A stretch of DNA of 43,473 nucleotides, taken from contig RZZR01000007.1 in the NCBI GenBank assembly GCA_009929795.1, positions 1 through 43,473 of the forward strand, read 5' to 3'. This DNA is from Deltaproteobacteria bacterium (GTDB lineage Bacteria; Desulfobacterota; Desulfovibrionia; Desulfovibrionales; Desulfomicrobiaceae). The notes under the pieces were generated by a model. That model ran no database searches. It was given only the letters and a program-made list of their open reading frames with translations, and was not told where the DNA came from. Both the position numbers and the translations under genes were made by a program. Positions 16,699 through 23,919 of the stretch are shown here, piece after piece (the first letter of the stretch is position 1; each line of letters begins with the position of its first letter).

Positions 16699-17748
16699 TC
16701 AGAACGGGGGCTCGTCCGCAAGGCCGTCCTCGTTGAAGGACAGCGGAATGGTCAACTGGGTTGTGGACTTCGATCTAGGTCGTGGATCGTCTTTCGGCGG
16801 TCTGACCGGCTGAAAGAGAAAACGATTCATGGACCGGACATACGGGCTCCAATGTCCGGGTTCCACCTCGTTCAGTGCCTCCTCGGTTGTCTTGAGCTTG
16901 GCATCCATATTGTCCGCTAGATGCAGAACCCATGCCTCGGCGGTCTTGGGTCTTCTTGGTGCCCCGAACTCATATTCCCCGTGGTGACTGAGAAGCAGAT
17001 GCTTGAAGTGGAGGATATCGTCCTCGCTCAGGCCCTTGGCCTTCTCCAGAAACGGATTCAGCACCAGCAGGCCCATGACCACGTGCCCCACCAGCCGACC
17101 CTGATTGGTGTAGTCGCGAGACAGCCCTGAACTCAATTCCCAGGCCTTGCCCAGGTCGTGGAAGGCTGCCGCGGCAAGAAGACAGTCCCGATCCAGGATT
17201 GGGTACAGGCGGGATATCTCCAGGCAGATCTGGCACACGGCCAAGGTGTGCTCGAGCAATCCTCCAGCGTAGGCGTGATGGATGGATTTGGCTCCGGGCG
17301 CCCAGAGCAACGCGGCCTTGATCTCATCATCTCCCAGAACCCTGGCGCAGAAACGCCTCCAGGATTTCGATCCAATCTCCCGGCGGAGCAATTCGGCCAG
17401 ACGGACCCACAATTCCTCCGGCGGAAGGTCCGACATGGCCAAAAAATCGGCCATGTCTACTTCGCTCTCATCCACAGTTTCCAGGGAATCGACGATCATC
17501 TGAACCTGGTCGTTGAAATTCGTGGCCTTGCCGGAAACAACGACAAAGAGTCCAGACTGGAGTTCCCGGTATTGACCGCTCTGGGGACTCCAGATCCGAC
17601 CGGGCATCTCACCCGTCTTGTCCATGATCCGAAGACTCCAAAAGGGCCCGTTCTTTGCCTGGCCCAGTCTGGCTTCGGCCAGATAAAAAACGTCCTGGAC
17701 CGCATCCCCGGACTTCAATTCCGAAACGAACCGTGTTTTTTTCTTCAC
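16699..17748 (-). CDS. OB-fold/HD-domain 3'-5' exoribonuclease, YhaM-like
   Basis: A 349-residue protein combining an N-terminal OB-fold nucleic-acid-binding domain (about 5-95, with GKATNFNDQVQMIVDS) and an HD phosphohydrolase domain (about 150-310). Metal-ligand motifs are HHAYAGGLLEHTLAV, AAAFHDLGKAWE, LLSHHGEYEFG and LADNMDAKL. This arrangement is that of the YhaM/CBF1 exoribonuclease family. I place the start at a GTG at 17748 (protein VKKKTRFVSELKSG) preceded by AAGGG. The open frame goes on far upstream across surE on the other strand and has no homology there. A GTCAGG-N6-CCTGAC inverted repeat lies 40 bases upstream. Confidence 0.8.
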   Translation of the reverse strand: MKKKTRFVSELKSGDAVQDVFYLAEARLGQAKNGPFWSLRIMDKTGEMPGRIWSPQSGQYRELQSGLFVVVSGKATNFNDQVQMIVDSLETVDESEVDMADFLAMSDLPPEELWVRLAELLRREIGSKSWRRFCARVLGDDEIKAALLWAPGAKSIHHAYAGGLLEHTLAVCQICLEISRLYPILDRDCLLAAAAFHDLGKAWELSSGLSRDYTNQGRLVGHVVMGLLVLNPFLEKAKGLSEDDILHFKHLLLSHHGEYEFGAPRRPKTAEAWVLHLADNMDAKLKTTEEALNEVEPGHWSPYVRSMNRFLFQPVRPPKDDPRPRSKSTTQLTIPLSFNEDGLADEPPF

Positions 17749-17787
17749 GTATTGCCAACCCTTCTGGCTTTGGGTAGAAAAACAAAC

Positions 17788-17805
17788 GTCAGGACATGGC
17801 CTGAC
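17788..17805. repeat. Short inverted repeat between divergent nuclease and surE genes
   Basis: GTCAGG, six bases, CCTGAC is a perfect 6-bp dyad in the 141-base divergent region. It could bind a dimeric regulator or be chance. No matching second copy was noticed. Confidence 0.35.
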
Positions 17806-17889
17806 ACACCCCATGAAAACTACAATTAAGGACAATCCCCGGCCTTTGGCAAGACCGGACCGGGTTGTCTTGCACCGGCAAACGCTACC

Positions 17890-18675
17890 ATGCACATTCT
17901 TTTGACCAATGATGACGGAATTCGTGCCATCGGCCTGAGAAGCCTCTACCAAGCCCTGGTCGCAGCCGACCACCGGGTCACCGTGGTCGCGCCCATGACC
18001 GAACAGAGCGCGGTGGGACACGCTGTGACCATGTTCTCCCCTCTGCGGCTTAAGCTGGTGGAAGAAGCTGGATTCGTGGGACACGGCGTGTCCGGAACCC
18101 CGGCCGATTGCGTCAAGTTGGCCCTGGCTTCCCTGCTGGACTCGACGCCGGACAGAATTGTTTCCGGAATCAACAGTGGGGCCAATGTCGGAGTGGACAT
18201 CCTCTACTCGGGAACGGTGTCTGCGGCCACTGAAGGGGCCCTGACCGGCATTCCCGCACTGGCCGTTTCCGTCGACGACTACCGGCCGACGGATCTCGCC
18301 CATCAGGCCAGATTCGCGGCCTCCTTCCTTGAATCTCCAGTATGGGAAAATCTGCCCGAACGCTGCGTTCTGAACCTCAACCTCCCCGCCGGTCCCTTTT
18401 CCGCCCACAAGCCACTGCGGGTCTGCCCCCAGACCACGGCCGTCTACAGCGACGAATACGATATCAGGATCGACCCCCGGGGCAACCCCTACTACTGGCT
18501 CCACGGGCAGATTCCTCGAGATCGGCTTGGACCTGGAACCGACCGCGAACTCTTGGACCGGGGACATATCACCCTGACCCCACTTCGATTTGATTTTACA
18601 GACCATGCATTGCTCGACCGAATCGCCGCTGTGTGCGCACCGATGGACCCGGTCGAATTCCTCTCAAAAGACTAA
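17890..18675 (+). CDS. surE: 5'/3'-nucleotidase SurE
   Basis: SurE dephosphorylates nucleoside monophosphates and needs a divalent metal. The N-terminus MHILLTNDDGI carries the two metal-binding aspartates (residues 8-9). SAVGHAVT provides the Ser ligand (about 40), and SGINSGANVG the Asn (about 95). At 261 residues it is normal. It opens an apparent operon surE-fba-gap: 15 bases separate it from the aldolase. Linking a nucleotidase to two glycolytic genes is unusual, but spacing may only mean shared transcription. Confidence 0.95.
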   Translation: MHILLTNDDGIRAIGLRSLYQALVAADHRVTVVAPMTEQSAVGHAVTMFSPLRLKLVEEAGFVGHGVSGTPADCVKLALASLLDSTPDRIVSGINSGANVGVDILYSGTVSAATEGALTGIPALAVSVDDYRPTDLAHQARFAASFLESPVWENLPERCVLNLNLPAGPFSAHKPLRVCPQTTAVYSDEYDIRIDPRGNPYYWLHGQIPRDRLGPGTDRELLDRGHITLTPLRFDFTDHALLDRIAAVCAPMDPVEFLSKD

Positions 18676-18690
18676 ACCCAGGAGGTTATT

Positions 18691-19617
18691 ATGCCGCTCA
18701 CTTCACCCAAAGACATGTTCGCAAGGGCCTACAAGGAAGGCTTCGCCGTCGGTGGATTCAATGTCAACAACATGGAAATAATCCAGGGCATCATGGCCGC
18801 CGGGGAGGCTGAACGATCCCCCCTCATCCTCCAGGTTTCGGCTGGAGCCCGCAAGTACGCCGGGCAAGAATACATTATCGGTCTGGTGGAGATCGCCACC
18901 CGGGACAGTGATCTTCCGGTGGTCCTCCACCTGGACCACGGTCCGGATTTCGAGATGTGCAAAAACGTCATAGACGGTGGATTCACCTCGGTCATGATCG
19001 ACGGATCCCATCTGCCTTACGAGGAGAATATCGCCGTGACCAAAAAAGTCGTTGACTATGCCCACGGCAAGGGGGTCTGGGTGGAGGCCGAACTGGGGCG
19101 GTTGGCCGGCATCGAGGAACATGTCCAGTCCGAGGAGAACGTTTACACCGACCCCGACCAGGCCGTTGAATTCGTTCAGCGCACCGGGTGCGACTCTCTG
19201 GCCATCGCCATCGGGACCAGCCACGGGGCCTACAAATTCAAGGGCAAACCTCGTCTGGACTTCGATCGGCTCGACAAGATCACCTCCCTCTTGCCCGACT
19301 ATCCCCTGGTCCTTCACGGGGCCTCTTCGGTCATTCCCGAGTACGTTGAAATGGCCAACGCCTACGGGGGCAAGATCGCCGGAGCCAGGGGCGTTCCCGA
19401 GGACCTGCTCCGCAAGGCCGCCGCTTCAGGCGTCTGCAAGATCAACATCGACACCGACATCCGCCTGGCCGTGACCGCCGTCATCCGCAAGCATTTTCAG
19501 GAACACCCAGACCATTTCGATCCTAGGCAATATCTGACCCCGGCCCGCCAGGCCGTCCAGGACATGGTCCGGCGCAAGATCCGCCAGGTCCTGGGTTCCT
19601 CCAACAAGATCGACTAA
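18691..19617 (+). CDS. fba: Class II fructose-1,6-bisphosphate aldolase
   Basis: A zinc-dependent aldolase that cleaves or forms fructose-1,6-bisphosphate, 308 residues. Zinc and substrate motifs are VVLHLDHGPDFE (catalytic Asp and zinc His), VWVEAELGRLAG, AIGTSHGAYKF and LVLHGASS, followed by KINIDTDIRLA. This is the bacterial class II, FbaA/GatY-like group. A strong AGGAGG lies seven bases before the ATG. It stands between surE and gap, so it acts in glycolysis/gluconeogenesis. A second, unrelated aldolase-like gene lies at 33059. Confidence 0.95.
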   Translation: MPLTSPKDMFARAYKEGFAVGGFNVNNMEIIQGIMAAGEAERSPLILQVSAGARKYAGQEYIIGLVEIATRDSDLPVVLHLDHGPDFEMCKNVIDGGFTSVMIDGSHLPYEENIAVTKKVVDYAHGKGVWVEAELGRLAGIEEHVQSEENVYTDPDQAVEFVQRTGCDSLAIAIGTSHGAYKFKGKPRLDFDRLDKITSLLPDYPLVLHGASSVIPEYVEMANAYGGKIAGARGVPEDLLRKAAASGVCKINIDTDIRLAVTAVIRKHFQEHPDHFDPRQYLTPARQAVQDMVRRKIRQVLGSSNKID

Positions 19618-19635
19618 CCAAGCAAGGAGCGCATC

Positions 19636-20646
19636 ATGCCCGTAAGAATCGGAATGAACGGCTTCGGCCGCATCGGAAGGTACATGGCCCGAATTCTTGC
19701 CGGAAGCAAAACCGCCGAACTTGTCGTGGTCAATGCCCGGGCATCCAACCACGATCTGGCTCACCTTCTGAAATACGATTCCGTTCACGGAATCTTCCCA
19801 GGATCCGTGCAAGCCAACGAGGAAGGCTTTCTGCTCGATGGAAAACAGGTCGCCGTCACCCGTCAGGGCCCCGGAGAATGGAAATGGTCGGATCGTCAGG
19901 TCGATATCGTTCTGGAGACGACCGGCAAATTCAACGACAGGGCCAGCTGCGAAAAGCATCTGTCCTGCGGGGCCCGCAAGGTACTGGTCAGCGCCCCGGC
20001 CAAACAACCGGATCTGACCGTGGTCATGGGTGTCAACGACAATCTCTACGATCCGGAAAAACATCGAATCGTTTCCAACGCCTCCTGCACCACCAATTGT
20101 CTGGCCCCGGTCTGCCACGTTCTCCACGATAGATTCGGCATTGAACACGGCATGATGACCACCATCCACTCCTACACCATGAGCCAGCGCATCCTGGACG
20201 GCTCCCACAAGGATCTCCGACGGGCCCGGGCGGCGGCCATGTCCATGATCCCCACAACCACAGGAGCGGCCAAGGCCGTATTCGAGGTCATACCTGAGTT
20301 GAGCGGACGCCTCTTCGGCATGGCCATTCGGGTTCCCACCCCCAATGTCTCGCTGGTCGACCTGGTGGTCAGGCTCGAAAAACCCACCGACAAGAAGGGA
20401 TTGAACGAAACGCTCAAGGCCGCAGCGGCCGGAGAGCTGGCCGGAGTGACCGACTACACGGAGCTTCCCCTCGTTTCCGTGGATTTCATCGGCAGCACCT
20501 TCGGCGGTGTCGTTGACGGCTCCTGCACGGAAGTCATTGGCGGCAACATGGCCAAGCTCATCGTCTGGTACGACAACGAAGCCGGGTTCTGCTGGCAGCT
20601 CACCCGTCTCATTGATCTGGTCGCCGGATCCCTGCCCTCTCGGTGA
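19636..20646 (+). CDS. gap: Glyceraldehyde-3-phosphate dehydrogenase (type I)
   Basis: GAPDH interconverts glyceraldehyde-3-phosphate and 1,3-bisphosphoglycerate. At 336 residues it is full length, with NGFGRIGR at residues 8-15, the catalytic Cys151 in SNASCTTNC and the C-terminal WYDNEAGFCWQ. The residue after the second beta strand, normally Asp in NAD-specific enzymes, is Ala34 in VVVNARAS, so cofactor choice may be relaxed towards NADP. It follows fba after 18 bases. The inverted repeat at 20661-20700 may also end this transcript. Confidence 0.96.
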   Translation: MPVRIGMNGFGRIGRYMARILAGSKTAELVVVNARASNHDLAHLLKYDSVHGIFPGSVQANEEGFLLDGKQVAVTRQGPGEWKWSDRQVDIVLETTGKFNDRASCEKHLSCGARKVLVSAPAKQPDLTVVMGVNDNLYDPEKHRIVSNASCTTNCLAPVCHVLHDRFGIEHGMMTTIHSYTMSQRILDGSHKDLRRARAAAMSMIPTTTGAAKAVFEVIPELSGRLFGMAIRVPTPNVSLVDLVVRLEKPTDKKGLNETLKAAAAGELAGVTDYTELPLVSVDFIGSTFGGVVDGSCTEVIGGNMAKLIVWYDNEAGFCWQLTRLIDLVAGSLPSR

Positions 20647-20660
20647 CCGATCGAAATCAC

Positions 20661-20700
20661 AAAAAAGGGCGCTTCCGAATCACTCCGGAAGCGCCCTCTC
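20661..20700 (-). terminator. Rho-independent terminator between convergent gap and purM
   Basis: A perfect 11-bp stem, GGGCGCTTCCG / CGGAAGCGCCC, with an eight-base loop, occupies 20667-20696. On the minus strand it is followed by six T, giving an ideal terminator for purM. On the plus strand the tail is weaker, so for gap it may act only partly. Confidence 0.9.
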
Positions 20701-20719
20701 GATGAAAAAAGAACAGATC

Positions 20720-21769
20720 CTACTTCGGGAAAACGATTGTCACCGTGCTTGGTCCCTCGGCCTCGACGATCTCGCCGATGACCCAGGCATCCTCGTCCAA
20801 CCCCCGCAACCTGGACATGACGCTTTCCTCGAGATCCGCCCGGACCACGAGAATGTAGCCGATGCCGCAGTTGAATATCTGAAGCATCTCCTCCCAGGAC
20901 AAATTTCCCTGGGCCTTGAGCCAGTCAAAGACAGGAGGCACCGGCCAGGCTTCAAAATCGACACGGGCCGAACAGCCTCGAGGCAAAACCCGGGGAATGT
21001 TGTCGTAGAATCCGCCTCCGGTCACATGCACCATGCCCCGGATCTCGAGGTCCCGCAGCAGGTTGAGGATCGTCGAGACATAGATTCTGGTCGGTTCGAG
21101 CAACACGCTGGATACGGAACGAGATGTGCCTGGAAAGATATCATTCCCCCGCAGACCGGATTCCGTCAGGAGTTTACGGACTAGGGAAAAGCCGTTGGAG
21201 TGAATACCCGAAGAGGCCAACCCGATAATCCTGTCCCCCTTGCGGATGGCCATCCCGTCCACAAGCTTCTCGTCGTCCACCAACCCGACGCAGAATCCAG
21301 ACAGATCGTATTCTCCGGGAGCATAGAAATCGGGCATCTCGGCGGTTTCCCCGCCCAAAAGAGCGCACCCCGCCTCTTGGCACCCGGCCACCACTCCGGA
21401 CACGACCTGTTCGGCGACATCGATCATCAGTTTTCCGGTAGCAAAGTAATCCAAAAAAAACAAAGGCTTGGCACCTTGAACCAATATATCGTTCACACTC
21501 ATGGCCACCAGGTCGATCCCCACGGTGTTGTGGACATCGAACAGAAAAGCCAGCTTGAGTTTGGTTCCAACCCCATCGGTGGAGGCCACCAGCAACGGAT
21601 GCTTGCAATTGGACAAGTCGGGCTTGAACAGGCCACCAAACCCGCCGATTCCGCTGACGGTTCCCTTGGTGCGTGCCTGGTTGACGAGGTTTCTGATTCG
21701 GCCCACGAATTCGTTGCCGGCCTCAATGTCCACTCCTGCTTCTCGGTATGCTTTGCCTCTATCGTTCAT
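20720..21769 (-). CDS. purM: Phosphoribosylformylglycinamidine cyclo-ligase
   Basis: PurM (AIR synthetase) closes the imidazole ring in purine synthesis. The start MNDRGKAYREAGVDIEAGN matches the family's N-terminus, so I choose the ATG at 21769 rather than one 30 bases earlier. Core motifs include the ATP-loop GVGTKLKLAF, VAMSVNDILVQGAKPLFFLDY (about 90), ALLGGETAEMPDFY, and HVTGGGFYDNIPRVLP. The length is 349. It is monocistronic, ending at a strong terminator, and divergent from the small exported gene at 21911. Confidence 0.97.
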   Translation of the reverse strand: MNDRGKAYREAGVDIEAGNEFVGRIRNLVNQARTKGTVSGIGGFGGLFKPDLSNCKHPLLVASTDGVGTKLKLAFLFDVHNTVGIDLVAMSVNDILVQGAKPLFFLDYFATGKLMIDVAEQVVSGVVAGCQEAGCALLGGETAEMPDFYAPGEYDLSGFCVGLVDDEKLVDGMAIRKGDRIIGLASSGIHSNGFSLVRKLLTESGLRGNDIFPGTSRSVSSVLLEPTRIYVSTILNLLRDLEIRGMVHVTGGGFYDNIPRVLPRGCSARVDFEAWPVPPVFDWLKAQGNLSWEEMLQIFNCGIGYILVVRADLEESVMSRLRGLDEDAWVIGEIVEAEGPSTVTIVFPK

Positions 21770-21910
21770 GGTCTCATCTGTCCTCGTTGTTCCATGCAAC
21801 CAGCCCGTTCGGCCGATTTCGGCCCCTTCATTGCAAGGCTTTCAAATACTGTCTTTCGTTGCAAACCACAAGACGAACATTGAAAACCGTCCAGAGGAGA
21901 TCTTATCAAT

Positions 21911-22165
21911 ATGAAATTTTTAATTATTCTTGGAGCAGCCCTTTTCTGTCTCTTGACGTTTGGGGCATGGGCCGCGGCCTCCAACCAAACCGAGGCAGGT
22001 CGGGAAAATGCCACCATCTTCATCGGGCAAGATCCTGTGACGGGCGACGATGTCATCCAGGTCGGCCCTCGGCAGGACATGGGGAACGACAGGGAAACCC
22101 GGGTCTGGCAGGGACCGATCATCGTCGAGCCTCGGATTCGGGACCTTGACCGAAAACGGAAATAG
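21911..22165 (+). CDS. Small exported protein of unknown function
   Basis: An 84-residue protein with a clear signal peptide (MKFLIILGAALFCLLTFGAWA, cleavage likely after AWA). The mature part of about 63 residues is polar and charged, with no Cys (NATIFIGQDPVTGDDVIQV and a basic end DRKRK). A GAGGAGA ribosome site lies just upstream, which makes it likely to be a real gene. No family is recognised. It converges with the AI-2E-family permease gene 18 bases away. Confidence 0.65.
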   Translation: MKFLIILGAALFCLLTFGAWAAASNQTEAGRENATIFIGQDPVTGDDVIQVGPRQDMGNDRETRVWQGPIIVEPRIRDLDRKRK

Positions 22166-22183
22166 ACCCGCTATCCGGGAGGA

Positions 22184-23266
22184 TCATGCTGAAGCTGTGC
22201 CGGGCATGGAACGTCTAGCCAGCATGGCCACCAGCACGGACTGGAGAAGCGTGGCTAATGGAATGGCGAAAAAGACCCCCCAGATCCCCCAAAGCCCGCC
22301 GAAGACCAAAATGGAGGAGATTATGGCTATGGGATGCAGATCCATCACCTCCGACAGGAGAACGGGCACCAGGATATTTCCATCAAAGATCTGGATGACC
22401 GTGTAGGCCGCCATGAGGATCAAGAAGTCCGACCCCCAGCCCCATTGGAAATAGGCCAGAATGGCCACGGGAAACGTCACCAGGGTCGCCCCCACATAGG
22501 GTATGATGACTGAAATACCCACGAGCAGGCCGAGGAGCATGGCGTAGTTCAGATCAAGATACCAAAAGACTGCGTAGCTCAAACCCCAGATGATGAAGAC
22601 CTCCCAAATCTTTCCTCGGACATAGTTTCCGGTCTGCAGTCGGACATCCTGCCAGACCTGACTGGCCAAGCCGTGATCTGCCGGAAGAAGATTCCGGACC
22701 CAGTCGAGCAGTTTGTCTTTGTCCTTGAGGAGAAAAAAGACCATGATCGGAACGAGAACCATGTAGACGACAAAAGTCAGCGCGCTACGGACCGAGGCCA
22801 GGGAATACGTCACAGCCTGTCGGCCCAGGGATGTGGCTTCGGAGGCGATGGTGCCCAGAAGGGTGTTGACCTGCTCCGGAGAGATGAACTGGGGATATTT
22901 TTCCGGAAGCTTTAGGAGCTCCTGCTGGCCGACCCTGACGATTTCCGGAAGCTGACCAATGAATTGGGTGATCTGTTTCGAGAGAATTGGCAGCAGACCA
23001 AGCACCAAGACCACCAAAAAACACATGAACAGGGTGAAGACGATTCCAACGGCCAAAAGCCTGGGCATGCGAAGCCGAAGAAGCGGCTTAACCAGACCTT
23101 CCAGCAAAAATGCAATGACCACGGAACCGATCAGGGGTGCCAAAAGGTCGCCGAAGAACAGGACGACCCCGGCCCCGATCAGAAGGACAACGAAAAGGAC
23201 GACCACCTGCGGGTCGGCCAAAAAGGATCGCATCCATCGCCGTATGAGTTCCATGGCCAAGTCCAC
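22184..23266 (-). CDS. AI-2E/PerM-family transporter
   Basis: A 360-residue integral membrane protein of the AI-2E transporter (PerM/UPF0118) family. It shows the usual pattern of paired helices at the N-terminus (about 14-80), a soluble middle (about 85-150) containing ELLKLPEKYPQFISPE, and four to five helices after it with PIMVFFLLKDKDKLLDW. The ending LVPVLLSEVMDLHPIAIISSILVFGGL is a strong family match. Members export signals or act as sodium/proton antiporters; substrate is unknown here. It is transcribed away from the HAD-STT3 genes. Confidence 0.87.
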   Translation of the reverse strand: MDLAMELIRRWMRSFLADPQVVVLFVVLLIGAGVVLFFGDLLAPLIGSVVIAFLLEGLVKPLLRLRMPRLLAVGIVFTLFMCFLVVLVLGLLPILSKQITQFIGQLPEIVRVGQQELLKLPEKYPQFISPEQVNTLLGTIASEATSLGRQAVTYSLASVRSALTFVVYMVLVPIMVFFLLKDKDKLLDWVRNLLPADHGLASQVWQDVRLQTGNYVRGKIWEVFIIWGLSYAVFWYLDLNYAMLLGLLVGISVIIPYVGATLVTFPVAILAYFQWGWGSDFLILMAAYTVIQIFDGNILVPVLLSEVMDLHPIAIISSILVFGGLWGIWGVFFAIPLATLLQSVLVAMLARRSMPGTASA

Positions 23267-23430
23267 CCCTGCGTTGCCGGATATATGGAGAACGGACGAT
23301 TTTGACAGCCCGGTAATGTGCCGCTACATACGGCAGCCAAGCTCCGGCCGTCCCAAAAACCGTTTCTGGCAGTGTATAGAGCAGTCGAACCGGACCGGCA
23401 ACCTTTTTTCACGACCTCTCGGACCATGGT

Positions 23431-23904
23431 ATGCTGAACATCGACATCCCCGGACGGGAGAACCCTCTGAATCTGAACCACTTGGTTCTGGACTACAACG
23501 GGACCATTGCCCTTGACGGCACCCCGCTTCCCGGTTTTGGGTCAAGAACCGCCGCCCTGGGTCAAACCATGAGCATTCATGTCCTGACCGCCGACACCCA
23601 TGGCACGGCCACCGCAATGCTAAGGATGTTCGGGATTCAGGCATGCGTCATCGGCTCCTACCGCCAGGACGAGCAAAAACTCGAATTCATCCGTAAGCTT
23701 GGCCCCGAAAACTGTGCCTGCATAGGAAACGGCCGCAACGACCTGCTCATGCTCGAGGCCGCAGCCCTGGGTATTGCGGTCATCCAGTCCGAAGGGGCCT
23801 ACGCAAGCCTCGTGGCCGCTGCGGACATTGTCTGCACCTCCGTTCTCGACGCCCTGGATCTCTTTCTCCACCCTCTGCGCCTGGTCGCGACGCTCCGCCT
23901 TTAG
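23431..23904 (+). CDS. HAD-family protein, COG4087 (soluble P-type ATPase-like)
   Basis: A 157-residue protein of the HAD fold. Motif I is LVLDYNGTIALDG: the nucleophile Asp is present, but the second Asp of DxD is replaced by Asn. Motif IV-like CIGNGRNDLLMLEAA supplies the metal-binding Asp. No cap domain fits within this length. The COG4087 group is described as soluble P-type-ATPase-like phosphohydrolases of unknown role. It lies 15 bases before the STT3 gene, so the two are probably co-transcribed. The ribosome site is weak. Confidence 0.8.
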   Translation: MLNIDIPGRENPLNLNHLVLDYNGTIALDGTPLPGFGSRTAALGQTMSIHVLTADTHGTATAMLRMFGIQACVIGSYRQDEQKLEFIRKLGPENCACIGNGRNDLLMLEAAALGIAVIQSEGAYASLVAAADIVCTSVLDALDLFLHPLRLVATLRL

Positions 23905-23919
23905 CTCCAAGGAAATCCC

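Noticed and set aside
17749-18606. A 635-residue version of the HD nuclease extending across surE
   Set aside because: The extension is antisense to surE and has no domain; the GTG at 17748 gives the normal family length.
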